From: Isoetes taiwanensis
Taxonomy: Eukaryota > Streptophyta > Lycopodiopsida > Isoetales > Isoetaceae
Length of the DNA: 64,000 nucleotides
NCBI GenBank assembly: GCA_021234155.1
Contig: JAJEKV010000058.1
Coordinates: 7,314,992 to 7,378,991, forward strand
Reading direction: 5' to 3'
Shown in pieces: positions 45,213 through 56,659 of this stretch. Both the position numbers and the translations under genes were made by a program. Numbering within the stretch: the stretch's first letter is position 1; the number at the start of each line of letters is the position of its first letter. The notes below the pieces were generated by a model. It saw only the letters and a list, made by a program, of their open reading frames with translations, was not told the origin of the DNA and searched no databases.

Positions 45213-45849
45213 GCTGCTAGTTTTGGAACTGCATGGCTGAGATACCGTGGTAGTTAATTAGGAATAACGATAACTTTTATCCGACCGTAGGGGAGCTTTA
45301 TCAGTGCACTTAGGATTGACAGAATCGACAATCTGTTTAGTAGATCTGCCATTTGAGGCATTATGAAGAGAAAGAGGGCATCTACAGAGTCATCCAAATG
45401 GGCTGACCCATATACGAACATCAATTTGGATCTCTGACAGAAAAATTTTGGAGGCTTTGGTGAACTACAGGATTGATATAAATGAAGCCCAAAACTGGGC
45501 CTTGGCATCTGCATTGATCAATTTAAGTGCGAGGGCACCTTGTTTTGGGTTTTTCAAATAGAGAGTAGGATGGGTGTAGCGAGTAGGATAGGATGGAAAA
45601 AAATGATAAGGTTCTAGTAAGATATGGTTGATACATAATAAAAACATCATCTAGTGTATTAAAAGAATGAGGTATTGCATCTGCATGAGCAAAAGAAAGC
45701 GTTTGGCTCTACTTGTAACATATAGTATAGTAAGCAACACTCAACATTGTGATTTTCCAAAATCTACTAGAGCCTTTACTGTAAATTTCCAAAACCTAAT
45801 ATGACAAATCTACCCACCAAGATACCTAGACCGTGACATATGTTATGAC

Positions 45850-46150
45850 AATATCTATTCCATCAAGATAATGCGCTTTTCGACCCTTTCAAGAATAAAC
45901 AGTTCAAACCTACTCTTTAATCTTCAATTTAGTTTAAATACATGTTAACATCAAACATTGATGATCAAAATAAGACCGAAGGCAAGACCTAGACAATATC
46001 TAAAATAAGACCGAAGGCAAGACCTAGACAATATCTATTAGAGCACAAGATAATGCATTTTTCAACCCTTTCAATAAGTAAACAGTTAAGCCTACTCCTT
46101 GATCTTCAATTCGTTCCCTCAAACATAAAATAAGATTGAAGGCTAAGGAA
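45850..46150. repeat. Tandem duplications, about 180-bp and 35-bp units
   Basis: A segment with GATAATGC(G/A)(C/T)TTTTC(G/A)ACC recurs about 180 bp later with changes. Inside it a 35-bp unit with AAGACCGAAGGCAAGACC is repeated twice at 45971-46037. No function visible. Confidence 0.65.
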
Positions 46151-46531
46151 CTTCTCAAGGAAGACCACATTCTCTATGCTGAGTTTACCTACGTTTAAAC
46201 TTTAAAGGCTTGTGCTTGAGAACCAAACTTATTACTAGCTTAAGTAGACAGAGAATTATAGCAATTTATTCATCGACCTAAATACGTCTCTGAATTACCT
46301 ACATTAAAGGGAATTTTGATAATCTTGTGCTTAACTCCCCTGCATAAAAACGTAAATATATCCTAGAACTTACTGCTGGGAATTAACCTAAGCAACTTGT
46401 CCAGCTACTGCAAACTTGTAAGTATTTAACTAGCTGTACAAAATTTCAGCTACTTCAATTGCTGTCACGAAGCTAAGCCAATGGTTACCATAAAAAGAAA
46501 TGTGAAACTAATGATCAATACCATGTTGAGC

Positions 46532-47906
46532 TCACTTTTTCTTTTTGACAACCCTTTTGATAGGTTTATATGCGCCAGCCTTGCTTTTCCTCCTCACTGT
46601 CTGCGTGACCCCTTCTTTAAATAATAAACCCATTAATGTCAAGAGCTTCTGCCCTTCCTTATCTGTTTTTGCTGTTGTTATGATAGAGACATCCATTCCT
46701 CTTTCTTTGTCCATGTTTTCAAACTTAATTTCTGGAAATACACTAAGTTCTGGAAAGCCAAGTGTATAATTCCCTTTTCCATCAAAGGAATAAGGGTTCA
46801 CCCCCTGAAAATCACGAGTTCTTGGTAGAGCAAGATTGGCCAACCTGTCCAGAAAAGAGTACATGACCTATAAAGGATAAAAAACGCAATATAAGTATTC
46901 ATTAGTTTTACATGCATCCAACAAACAGAAAATAAGGAGTCACATGTACTAAACCATGTACCTCTCCCCTTAATGTAACTGCAACACCAACAGGAACACC
47001 TTCCCGTAGCTTGAAGCCTGCAATAGCTTTCTTTGAACGTGTAACTACAGGCCTTTGACCTGTAACAAGTGAAATGTCTTTTTGTACTGATTCAAGCACT
47101 TTAGCATTCTGAGCAGCTTCACCAGACCCACAATTGACTACAATCTTCTCCACTTTGGGAACCTGAGGCAAGCAGAGCAGGCTAAGTCAAACAGCAATGC
47201 CTTCAATAATCACTCCACTAATCAGTTTGAAAGAACATGTGATGCTGAAAACAACTCTATTCCATAACTGGAATGTTTCCTGCATGAGTATTCTGTGTAG
47301 TAGCAGATATTCATCGAGGGAATAAAACCCTATTTACTATCCTCAGAACTACAATAATCGCATTTTCCAAATTCGAAGTTCTACATCCATACAAGTTTCC
47401 TCCCTCTGTGATTTGTATTCGGGAGCTGAAATCCAGATTATGAAATAGATACTCATAGGACATGCAAATACTCAAAATTGTCTCTCTAGGATTCCACTAA
47501 GTCTGCATCATGAAAACGTTTTTTTTGAAATTCATGATATGCGAATAGGAAGAACTATATTCATAAGACTAACATGTAAGCCAGAAATGCATGTATGCTT
47601 GGCATCCTCAATTCTCTCTTAAACACCAGATTTAGTTTGGTGGCTCACCTGGAATATGTTGGTATATTTAAACTCTTCTTTCATAGCCGGAACAACCTTG
47701 TCAAAGTAAAGGGCCTTGAGGCGGGGCGATGCCTTCTCAGAAGAAGTCTGAATGTCGAGGGCACTGGCCGCTACTGGCCCCAAGGCTTTGCGCGATCTGG
47801 TGAAGGAAAGTGGAGTTATTTGCAATGGTGAGGCGAAGAAAGAGTGATCCCATTGACACGAACTGGAACTGGGCAGCCGAGAAATCGAGGACAGCGCCAT
47901 AGCCAT
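46532..47906 (-). CDS. RPL5: 50S ribosomal protein L5, chloroplastic (uL5c), 264 aa, three exons
   Basis: Exons 47649-47906, 46962-47162 and 46532-46867 are 86, 67 and 111 codons plus stop, all joined in phase 0 at consensus sites (CCAG|GTGAGC; CCTCAG|GTT; GAG|GTACAT; TATAG|GTC). The first about 45 residues are rich in Ser, Ala and hydroxylated residues with few acids ([16 protein letters not shown]), a plastid transit peptide. The mature part has the uL5 signatures: [45 protein letters not shown], then [20 protein letters not shown] and [12 protein letters not shown]. It ends in a lysine run. uL5 binds 5S rRNA in the large subunit of the plastid ribosome. The length matches the plant protein (about 260 aa). 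No breaks are present. A TGACGTGG-type ACGT element lies at 47977-47984, about 75 bp upstream of the ATG. Confidence 0.96.
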
Positions 47907-48124
47907 AGCCAGCAAGATAGGAAAGCTGGGCCTGCAATTTAAACGATTGCCACTTACTTGGACCTGTAGATCCTAGCCACGTCAGCTATTGAGTGTAGCC
48001 TATCGAAAAGGAAAGTCCTCCACTTTGCTAGGTGCAATTTACATGTAAATTATGATATTTTACGTAAAATGTTAGTTGTAAGATCCTCTAGTCAATGTAA
48101 TTGCACCCCAACTATGCGTTACGC

Positions 48125-48401
48125 TTGGTTTGGGTGCATATTCACACGGGGGTGACTCCGGGCAACAAGAGCTGTTGGATAGGCATATTCACCCCTTATT
48201 CCTTAATGTACACCGTACGTAAAGTTCCTCGTTTGTGGGGTATGCAAGTACAAAATTTGCTATACCGTATAACAAGATTTGCAAAATACTATAAGATTTC
48301 AAGCAGAATACTATATGGTGTTGATTTTGTACATGCAAAATACAATTATGAGGGCTCTCGTGCCCTACGTCGCCTCCGTGTGAATATGCACCCAAACCAA
48401 A
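48125..48401. mobile_element. MITE-like element with 25-bp terminal inverted repeats
   Basis: TTGGTTTGGGTGCATATTCA at 48125 continues to 48149 (ending CACGG) and returns in perfect inverted form at 48377-48401. The 277-bp element has no coding capacity. No target duplication could be recognised, so the superfamily (PIF/Harbinger, hAT or other) is open. It lies just upstream of the plastid L5 gene. Confidence 0.75.
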
Positions 48402-48454
48402 GGGGGTTTAAGGGGGATTTTAATTTAAATGTGTTGGACCCAATGGCTGTGTTA

Positions 48455-48602
48455 ATTAATGTCAATGGTAGTTATGTGTTGGTTGTTAATGTCAATGGTT
48501 GTTATGTGTTGGTTGTTATGTGTTGGGGGATTTAATTTTTATATGTTGGATGTTAATGGCTTGTGTTGCAAAAAAAAAAAAAAATTGGCCCCTTCGGGGC
48601 CT
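48455..48602 (+). repeat. Short tandem repeats, A-run and GC hairpin
   Basis: Two to three units of a 27-bp repeat (TGTCAATGGT(A/T)GTTATGTG) are followed by an A-run (near 48570) and the perfect hairpin GGCCCCTTCGGGGCC (48588-48602). It might be the 3' end of a small retroposon. Confidence 0.6.
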
Positions 48603-48619
48603 TATTTGAGGCTTTCATC

Positions 48620-49170
48620 ACCTGTAGCTTTTGAATTTCATCACAATAAAACAAATAGAACATAAGTAAAAGTTACCATAAAGATAGAGCGGATTGATCC
48701 CATTATTCTGAAAGTCACAAAGTTTGCAACACCCATACACAAACATTTTTCAACTGGAATTTAACAGCAGCCTTTGCCTCCATGGATTCTTGTGGTGAGA
48801 AACCAAAGTGGGAAACTTTTCTGCTTGTTAGCACAAGGATGTAGAAGCCTTGGAATTTGCTTAGTAACTGCCTGAAAATCTAAAAATGCATGGTAATTTT
48901 TTGCAACCGTCATTCGGAATGAGCCATAAAACAATATCCAATAGCGCAATCCTGTATTAATCAGATGGTAGGATAACCATCATTCAATTAAATTGGGTTT
49001 ATGTCTTAATTTTGGGACAAATTTCATATTGCATGTTTTTAGTAGCATATTCAAATTCACACATTTCACCTCAAAATTATGAAAACGTAATATCATGTTA
49101 TTTACAAAATAGTCAATATTTCACAATATAGCACCATATCATAAAAACGTGATAACAAAAATTTACATAG
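48620..49170. other. No gene seen
   Basis: AT-rich 3' flank of element copy 2; no coding signal. Confidence 0.4.
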
Positions 49171-49174
49171 TTAT

Positions 49175-51960
49175 TCAACTTTCTTCAAGCACCCCCAATG
49201 ATATCATAGCCTTCTTCCTGACATCCTGAGGTATTGTAATTCTCGCATTTCTAGCTGGAATAGTGTTTGGAGTCCATGAGTACAAAACACTTTCATAGTC
49301 TAGCCAAAGATCAGGATCACTCGGATTTCTCCTCCATCTCTTTGTCCAACAATCTGGGTACATTTCTTTATCCGATACGTTGGTCAACGATGCTTGGACA
49401 CCACCATTCCACCCAGACATGGTTGAAGTTAATATTACCTTCTTCTTTGCAAATATCGGAGATAGTGAACCCCAACCACCTTTGGATATGTATCTAAATC
49501 TGATGGCTTTACTACCACAAATTGGTGGCATTCCAAGTCGATTGGAAGGTTCATAAGCATCCATGCCTAGAAACTTTGGCCTATTGTTCTTAGGACCAAC
49601 ATAGTGTTTGTCGAAGGAGGAGGAGCATATTGCTTGCGAATGCTACTTTACAGTGTCATCAAAATCCTCAAGACTGCTAAGGTCTTCCACCTAGTCTTAG
49701 GCAACCACCCTTCTTTCAATTCATCCGAGGATATGTTCTATCTCCCCCAACGGGTTAATCACCTTCTTCCAAGTAAGCCACCAAGGCACGGTTGGTGTCA
49801 TCTCGGATTGGTTTGCCAATGCTTTATATAGTCTTGGATTCCTTCCTTAGTCAATCCCAATTGCTTCACTTCTTGAGTGGGTTTTAAAGCTTTTGGTTGA
49901 CCTAGAGGTATCATAGGCTTGCCATTCTCATCTCTACGCCATATTTCCCCCCCTCCTCTCCACTCATCCTTCGAAGGTCTCATCTTCCATTGGAAGATTG
50001 GAATCCCATCTCTCACCCAAAAGTGAATCTGCAGAGGCACGGAATGACCTTCAAGATCCAATGTATAACCATCCACAAAGCTCTTCCAATCGGGCACTTC
50101 TTCTATGAGAGAAGCTATAGGGTTTGGAGTAGTGCATTCATGCAAGATTTCCATTAGCCTAGGAAAGTTGGTCAGCTTGTTCTTTTCAAGATTATACAAC
50201 TATATTTGCCAAATAATGCATCCACATCCTCATGGGTATGCCCGGCATAAGAAACCCTAAATTAACTCTTTCAAATATCCCCACAAATTAAGTAGGATAG
50301 GAAAGAAAACATCCACTGTTCTTATTTTGGCCAACACAATTATCAAGTTGCAAGAGAAACCTTTTGGGTAGATCTTGAGGTTTAGCACGTGAAGTTGAAG
50401 CTCCAACATGTTCATTAGACCCATGCTTCCTAAACCTTGCCTTGCTGAACTTTTCAATATTGTTAGGGTTTCCATCTAACAATGCTCTATGTAGTGCCCG
50501 GCTAGTCAGAAGGTCCCGGAGGTGACCATTGTATCCATTTTCATAGTTTCTCAAACACCTCATGATACTCCCAATATGAAAATCACGGACCATCACTCCA
50601 CAACTCCAAACTAAAATGGCCATAGTAGGTTTGATTCGCCCATGCAAGATTGCCCCAGTCATTGAGAGATCGTAAAGGGTATGATCTTCCACATGACTTT
50701 GGTATGTACTTGAATTGTGGAAGACAAGTCTTTTGCTGGTCCATCTTGTCATGTATAATACATAAATAGTTATTGGGTTCCAATGCAGATAAAGTCCTCC
50801 ACATCCAATAACATGATCTACATGATAGTTGGTCAGTCATATGGTCCTTCATATGCTCCCTTATCCTAGCCCTTTGACTAGGTTGCACAGTCTTATCAAG
50901 AGTCTCCTTCAACTTAGCACATAAATTGCACTTTGCAAAGTTGTTTGAAGTTGCTATGGTGACATGATTGAAATGCTTCTTCCATAACCTACTAAAGCTA
51001 GGTTGGGATATTGGAAGAATTCCCAATTCTCGAAGTAGGGAATTCACTTCTTCCAAAATACTCTTTTGAGTACAATGTGATGGCAACCTTTTCTCAACAA
51101 CTGCTCTTCCCTTTTCATCCCTTCTGCTTTTGTGTGGCATAGACTCTGCATTGAAATCAATATATTTTTCAAATATCTCCCTGGCAGCCAGGGTCCTAGC
51201 TGTTGGTCTCAACAAACCATTATTTCCATGTAAAGCAATCCTGTTCCCCTCTGCCTGTTTTTTTTGCCAATTATGCCATGAAGAAGTTGGAATTGCATGG
51301 ATACTCTGCCATGCTTTTGCACATATCCATTTGCCTAGCAAAGGGTATCTTTTTCTGTTTGGGTTTCTTTCATCTTGAAGTGCATGCTCGAAGATTGTGT
51401 ACATGTAGGTCCTCCTCTCATCAACAGTGTACTCTTGAAAAGTGGCTCTTGCTTCCACCAATTGTTCTATTGTGAAGAATTGCATACAATCACTCCAACA
51501 ACAATCTGAGCCCCTAACCTTCACCATTGTCTCACGTTTGGTGTCACTAATCAACTTGGCTCTTTTGCTAGGATAATGTCGGCAACCGATACTTCTCCCC
51601 TTTTGCCTAGGTTTAGAGTTCAACCGCCAATGGATCAATATCAAGACAATCATTGTCCCCAACAACCTCGGGGCTCGAAAAATATAATCCTCCACAAATT
51701 GAACACTACTTATAGGCCATGCCATGATGCAAGGAACCTCCAATTGCTTGACACAACCAAAACATTCCTTGTCACCCAAACCTTTACCTTTCGGTTGTCT
51801 TCCAACATCGAAATTGCAATACCAATATTGTCTTCCCTAGCCTTTCATCATTACTTGGCTTTGACCAGGGATCGCTAGCACAATGACTCCTTGGCCTACT
51901 ATTTCCTTGTTGCACTTGTGCATGATTCTCACCTTCTTGTTCCTCCATTGCACCCTACTA
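49175..51960 (-). mobile_element. Transposase-like element with LDNC-x-GQNKN motif, copy 2 (better preserved)
   Basis: A 399-codon frame (51779-50583) is followed by frames 50752-50288, 50199-49798 and 49564-49175, which read on in order after small frame breaks. N-terminal part: CFGCVKQLEVPC (possible zinc site), HYPSKRAKLI, TVDERRTYMYTIFEHALQDE and KWICAKAWQSIHAIP. A Cx2C pair follows (KCNLCAKLK). Centre: CIIHDKMDQQK. Then LQLDNCVGQNKN, an Asp-containing block like the second strand of an RNase H fold. C-terminal part: HYVGPKNNRPKFLGMDAYEP and CWTKRWRRNPSDPDLW. The last piece of the protein is not typical of hAT, MULE, CACTA or PIF transposases. Likely a relative of plant and invertebrate DUF7869 proteins. 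Inverted relative to copy 1. Confidence 0.7.
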
Positions 51961-51969
51961 TAGAGGACT

Positions 51970-52420
51970 AATTGTTTTCTTCAACATTCTTGCTAGGAGT
52001 TGGTTTTTCATTGATATTGCTCTTTTCACCATCTTGAGTTGGAGGGGCACCATTGACCTAGGCAAATTGCACCCTTTTTAGTCAATGAGTAAGAAAAATT
52101 ATTACACCATAAGATAAAAAAGTACGCACATTTATGGAATATGTAGAGGTAAATCAAATTTTGTTAAAAGCAAGAAATTCCTTGGAAATAGGTTTAATAT
52201 AATAATAACAATGGGCGAAACGAAATCATTTAAAACAAGAATTTTCATGGCAACAACAAAAGGAAATGACATTTATATAAATATATCCAAATTTTAATTA
52301 TCGAAAAATTTGGATATATGATTCTGAAAAGACATATAACTAATATGAGAATTTATTATCCATAATAATATACCTAGACTAGATAATATAGTCAAGGGGA
52401 ATTTAAATGCGCTGGCGTGT
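51970..52420. other. No gene seen
   Basis: AT-rich; contains the 5' flank of element copy 2. No coding signal. Confidence 0.4.
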
Positions 52421-52424
52421 TATT

Positions 52425-52500
52425 TGAGGCAATAAATTATTCACGCTTAAGAGCTAATTAACCCTATATAAATCCGGGTTCACGCTCTCAAGACCTCCAT
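52425..52500 (+). promoter_or_regulatory. Promoter-like segment with TATA box (copy 1)
   Basis: TATATAAAT lies at 52465-52473 inside a segment that recurs at 53612-53690: shared ATTATTCACGCTTAA, then the TATA box, then TTACGCTCTCAA-type sequence. See the partner entry. Confidence 0.55.
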
Positions 52501-53130
52501 TACGTCCCAATTTTTTTTACGCCTCAGCCATGAAGCGTTCTCACCTCATTTCGACCTTCATGAAGAACCCGAGGTCTCCTCAAAGAGACGTCGGGTTGAA
52601 GAACTCAATTCCCCATTGATTTTCTTTCCCAATTCTCCTCGATTAGATTGAGGATGATTCGATTCGTTATGGAAGAGGAGGGAGTTGAGCTCCTCTCGAT
52701 TCCTCCGATTCAAGAGGAGGAAGAGGAGGAGTTGGAGGAAGAGGAGGAGATGTCCTCCCAAGAGCACATGACCGCTCTGTGAGGTTGGCTTGACCAAAAG
52801 CGAGAATGAAATCGAGGAGGAGGAGGAGGAGGAGGGGGAGGAGGAGGGGAGGGAGGGGGTCGACAGTCGCCCGGTTTTGGAGTGGTTAAGAGATGAACCA
52901 GGTTTGCATATGTGATTTCTTTTTGTTTTTCTTTTCTTTTCTAACACCTTTCTTTCTTCTTTGTTGCAGCGTGGAAGAAGAGTGATGCGAGATCCCGGCG
53001 CCCATTTTTGTTTCCATTCTTGCGGGAAGTTTTGGACCGCCTCAGGGCATTTTTTTCTGTAAATTGTGTGAAAAGCCGAAAAATGCTTCCAAGCCTTAGG
53101 GCATCTGTACATACAAGCTGTTTTTAATGA
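52500..53130 (+). pseudogene. Gene-like transcript region with one short intron
   Basis: Downstream of the TATA box the plus strand shows several coding-like pieces in different phases. HEEPEVSSKRRRVEEL comes first, then an acidic block QEEEEEELEEEEEMSS. The last piece, VLEWLRDEP, splices across a 68-bp intron (52902-52969; CCAG|GTTTGC and a pyrimidine-rich TTGTTGCAG|CG). It continues WKKSDARSRRPFLFPFL and ends at a TAA near 53127. Frame breaks and a TGA occur in the first exon, so it appears degenerate. The protein family is not recognised. The GGA-rich stretch makes the opposite strand look serine-rich by chance. Confidence 0.35.
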
Positions 53131-53149
53131 AATCAAAGCAGTTTTTCTT

Positions 53150-53600
53150 CATAAACTTTGTCTTCAAGCAGTTTTCTTCAAACAAGCTTTTTTACAGTAC
53201 ATAAATTTTTTGGATAAAATCAAATGTATTCTCAATTATTTTGGCTCCAAGCTTGTTTTCTCTAAAATTTTTGTCTCTCTAGAATTTTGTATCGCCAAAT
53301 TTTGTCTCAACAAAGTCTAGGGAACACTATAAATCAACCACATGAGAAATCTCGATTCGTCCACGGTAACCATAGGAAATTTTCCTATCGACCTAAAAAC
53401 AATTCCCCAACCTTACAAGTCATTTTTTTAGCCTTCATAATTTTGCCTTTAAAATCATTTTTAATGTAGCCTATATAAAATTTCTAAATTCTATTTTTGA
53501 ATGCAATAAATGGAATAAAATGTCGTGAGAATTTATTGCATGAAATGCAATATTCTCCATATATACCATATACATGTCATGTCCGGCGGGAAGACCAGTC
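53150..53600. other. No gene seen
   Basis: AT-rich with repeated short CAAGCAGTTTTCTTC-like stretches; no coding signal. Confidence 0.35.
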
Positions 53601-53611
53601 GCATGGTGATG

Positions 53612-53990
53612 TTAATTCAAGCAATCAATTATTCACGCTTAACTTTTTTTTCTAATTGTGCCTATATAAATCCATTTTACGCTCTCAAAGTTCCTACATT
53701 TTCTTCCTTCCTTCATACGACGGTTGCGGCTAACCTGCGTGTTTGGATCCGCCGAATCCCAAATCTTGGTGAGCAGATTTATATTCATCAATGTTAGATG
53801 TTTGGTTTGGCAATTCCTAACTTACTAAAAGACTCCGCCTTTTGTTTCAGAGCATCCAGAGCGAGAGGAAATCGAGGAGACTGGAATTAAAACCAAAAGC
53901 AGAGGACTAAGGTGCGAATCGAAAAGCCTCGAATTAAAACCACAAGCATAGTCCTCAGTTCTTGAATCCTTCCCACCTCAAGAACTCAAG
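53612..53990 (+). other. Second promoter-like copy and possible 5' exons
   Basis: TATATAAAT at 53663-53671 is embedded as in copy 1. Downstream a donor (CTTG|GTGAGC, about 53769), an acceptor (TTTTGTTTCAG|AGC, about 53850) and a second donor (CTCAAG|GTTAGT, about 53991) have good consensus. The exon pieces contain no convincing ATG, so they could be spliced untranslated leader. Confidence 0.4.
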
Positions 53991-54562
53991 GTTAGTTTTC
54001 ATTTTAGTTTTAAGTTGCATCTCAATGGGGGTTTAATCCAAGAAGACAAGCTTTTGCATTTGCTCCGGTGAGGAAGCGGATGATGTTTATGAAACCCGAA
54101 TAGTTTTTATAAACTTCATCGCTTCTTTATTCAGTAAATTCTTGAGTTTCTCTTCACGAATTAATCATGCTATTGCATGCAAGTTTCTATTATGAATAAG
54201 TGTAGTAGAAAGCATTAGAAAAAATCTGAAAGATAATATTTGAAACACGCTAAAGCGTGTTTAGGGTAACCTTAGCCTTCAACATGAATACTGCGCTCGG
54301 CGTGCATTGTGAGGAGGGAGAAAAAAAAAAAACCGTCTGGATAGATAAGTAAATAGATAAAGGCGAGGCAATTATTTACCGCGGCCGCTGAATGCACTTG
54401 AGCGTGTATAGTTTTTTCCTATATAGCGGTTTACTGGCGTGCAAACAGTGTATCCCTACTTTCAACTTTACGCTAAACACGCTGTGTCTCTTAATTTCTA
54501 AGTTTATAAATAAAAGAAATATAACCGCCCGGTGAATCGCGATACTCGCTCACTTCCTATTG

Positions 54563-55200
54563 ATAGATGTCGGGTTACATTAATCACCCGGTTGGTGACG
54601 AAGATGGATTGGAATTACATTTGGGCCAGCAATCCTGCGGCCCAGACTCGGTTCGGCTCAATCTCGGTCGGTTGAAGCAGCGGTAGAGCACCGGTTCGGG
54701 CTGGAGCACCGATCTTGCAACCCCGGAGTACTTGGATCAAGTAATGATGATGGCGGGTAGAGGGCAATGATAGATCGGGGCTGGGGCCCTTCAATCGCCG
54801 CGGGCTCGCCCTCTTATCTAATCGCCGAGAATGCGGTACATGCATTGATCGAGAGTGAATCTCGCATCCCGTCGGCTCGAGATTCAAAATGAGGAGCTAG
54901 CGTTTCTTAGTGGTTAGCCTCTATGCCCGGATGCCCCAACACGAACCACTACCACGTGAGTATCACGATGCAATGGAGATGGCTCAACCAATGGAACCAC
55001 TCACAGGGCGCTATAATGATGCATTGGAGGTTCAACCAATGGAGCAGGAGGTGGAAGGCGGAGGAGGAGAGGAGGTGGAGGTGGGAGCAAAGGGGGTGGT
55101 GGAGCTAGAGCACGGTGTTTTTGCCGGGGTTTTACGAAGAATTCACTATGCCCTGCAATGGAAATGGGAGATCGATAGCCCGCCTACCGATTGACGGGCT
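54563..55200 (+). pseudogene. Gene-like sequence with dense frame breaks
   Basis: From an ATG at 54568 the frame reads MSGYINHPVGDEDGLELHLG and ends at a TAG 39 codons on. Other coding-like pieces follow in other phases: STDLATPEYLDQVMMMAGRG, ALIESESRIPSARDSK, RRLEIQNEELAFLS and HDAMEMAQPMEPLTGRYNDA. The pieces look like one protein chopped by small indels. No family recognised. Sequencing or assembly errors could contribute. Confidence 0.3.
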
Positions 55201-55209
55201 TGAAACCGA

Positions 55210-55980
55210 TAGGTCCAGGGATTTTATGCGGTTTATCGGTTTATCGGATTATATACAATTGTAATCTTTTTCCAATGAATACAACAAATTTTGTCTACTT
55301 CTATATTTCTACAATGTAATACATGTTACATACCTTTTAAGCGGTTTCTTGGCCATGCAACAAATGTTCCAACACTTTCTCCAACCGTATCCCCACCTGG
55401 GTGTCTATGAGGTAAAGCTTCATCCATAGCAGCGTGATTAATGTAGAATTTCGGACATACTTATCCCCGAAAGGAATTCCATGGCGGTTCACGATCGGAT
55501 CGATGGAGTCGATCTTGCATAATCCTACTTTCCTTTTCTCGATTTGTAGTTAACATGAAACATTCATCTTCGACACTGCGAGAAAATTGCTATTCGAGAC
55601 ACCTACTATTGGAAATTAATGTTCAAGCTATTGGAATGAGATGAGTACGAGAATGCTTGTGAGCCATTCTTGAGAAGCTGATTTGAGTCTCAAGCCTGAT
55701 TTGAGAAGGCTGAGGCTATGGAAACTTTCGCGATCGGAAAAATTCGAATTAGAAGAAAGATTAGGTTAACTACGTTTAGGCGGGATAAACCCCATGGATT
55801 TTAAAACTTAATGAAAGAAATTAAATGACGGGTCTTCGTCATTATTATTTGTATGTGTCAAGAATATTTCAAAGCGATTTTGTGTTTTCTTGAAATTCAA
55901 ATTTCTCTATTTTCGTCTAGGGTAGAAAAGCTATTTCTTCGAAAGCTCTGAAAGGGCCAAGATCGGCGACCACCTCTCGT
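55210..55980. other. No gene seen
   Basis: AT-rich between two gene-like stretches; no coding signal beyond short frames. Confidence 0.35.
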
Positions 55981-55986
55981 TACTAA

Positions 55987-56652
55987 ATGACTCGTGAGAT
56001 GTCTTCTAAAGCGAATCGAGGTCGAGGCGGACGGGGCAGAGGAAGCGGTGGAAGAGGAATCTCTAAACCTGCTCTTCTCAAGTTTCAGGAGGACGTTGAT
56101 CAATATACAGAATACCAGAACCCTATTCAAGGTATTTAATTTGCCCTGAGAATACACCGTAGTGGAGAGTATTATGCTTGCATGAATTTGAGATATTTCC
56201 TTGCCTTGTGATAATATGCTTTTGCATGAGTTTGAGTTATTATGCTTTGCATGAATTTTAAGTATTAACATCGGTTAATCGCTCGATTGTCCGATTCTGT
56301 AGAACATAATTTTGCTCTCGTTATATATATAGAATATAGCGGTGTTAGACAGTTGGAGATAGCAATGTTCAATGAGGTTAAATAGTGTGAAATATGGATT
56401 CATGAAGGGTATGTAGCTTAAAATGTGGATGCAAAATAATTTAGTTTCAAATTAACGATAGCATGGTCAATAATAGGAGATACCAACACGCCAAGCGTGA
56501 TTTGTACTAATTTAGGTTTTAAATGCACGCCAAGCGTGATCTCTTTGTACGAAAAGTACTCTAAAAAGTGCTCATCTTCATTTGCAGTGCTCAAGAGGAA
56601 GAAAACCCCTACTAATTCGGGTTCTAATCCGCCAAGAAAGCAAGGGCGGTGA
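55987..56652 (+). CDS. Small spliced RGG-type protein, 69 aa (tentative)
   Basis: Exon 1 (55987-56131) and exon 2 (56588-56652) join in phase (CAAG|GTATTT; TTTGCAG|TGC) and give 69 codons plus TGA. Residues 11-24 are RGRGGRGRGSGGRG, typical of RNA-binding or nucleolar proteins. Then ISKPALLKFQEDVDQY, and a basic tail VLKRKKTPTNSG ending KQGR. The 456-bp intron is within the usual plant range. It could be the first two exons of a longer, now broken gene, because coding-like but frame-shifted sequence follows. No family recognised. Confidence 0.4.
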
Positions 56653-56659
56653 CCCGGAT

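Noticed and set aside
46545-46769. Open frame on the plus strand opposite the L5 gene
   Set aside because: Antisense shadow of exon 3 of the plastid L5 gene.
52558-53136. A 193-codon serine/leucine-rich open frame on the minus strand
   Set aside because: It is the shadow of the GGA-repeat region on the plus strand; the serine run is the reverse of glutamate codons, and the plus strand has the promoter and splice signals.
54910-55194. 95-codon frame on the plus strand
   Set aside because: It starts at GTG and the same stretch is joined to other coding-like pieces by frame breaks. I treated it as part of one broken gene-like region and not as a gene.
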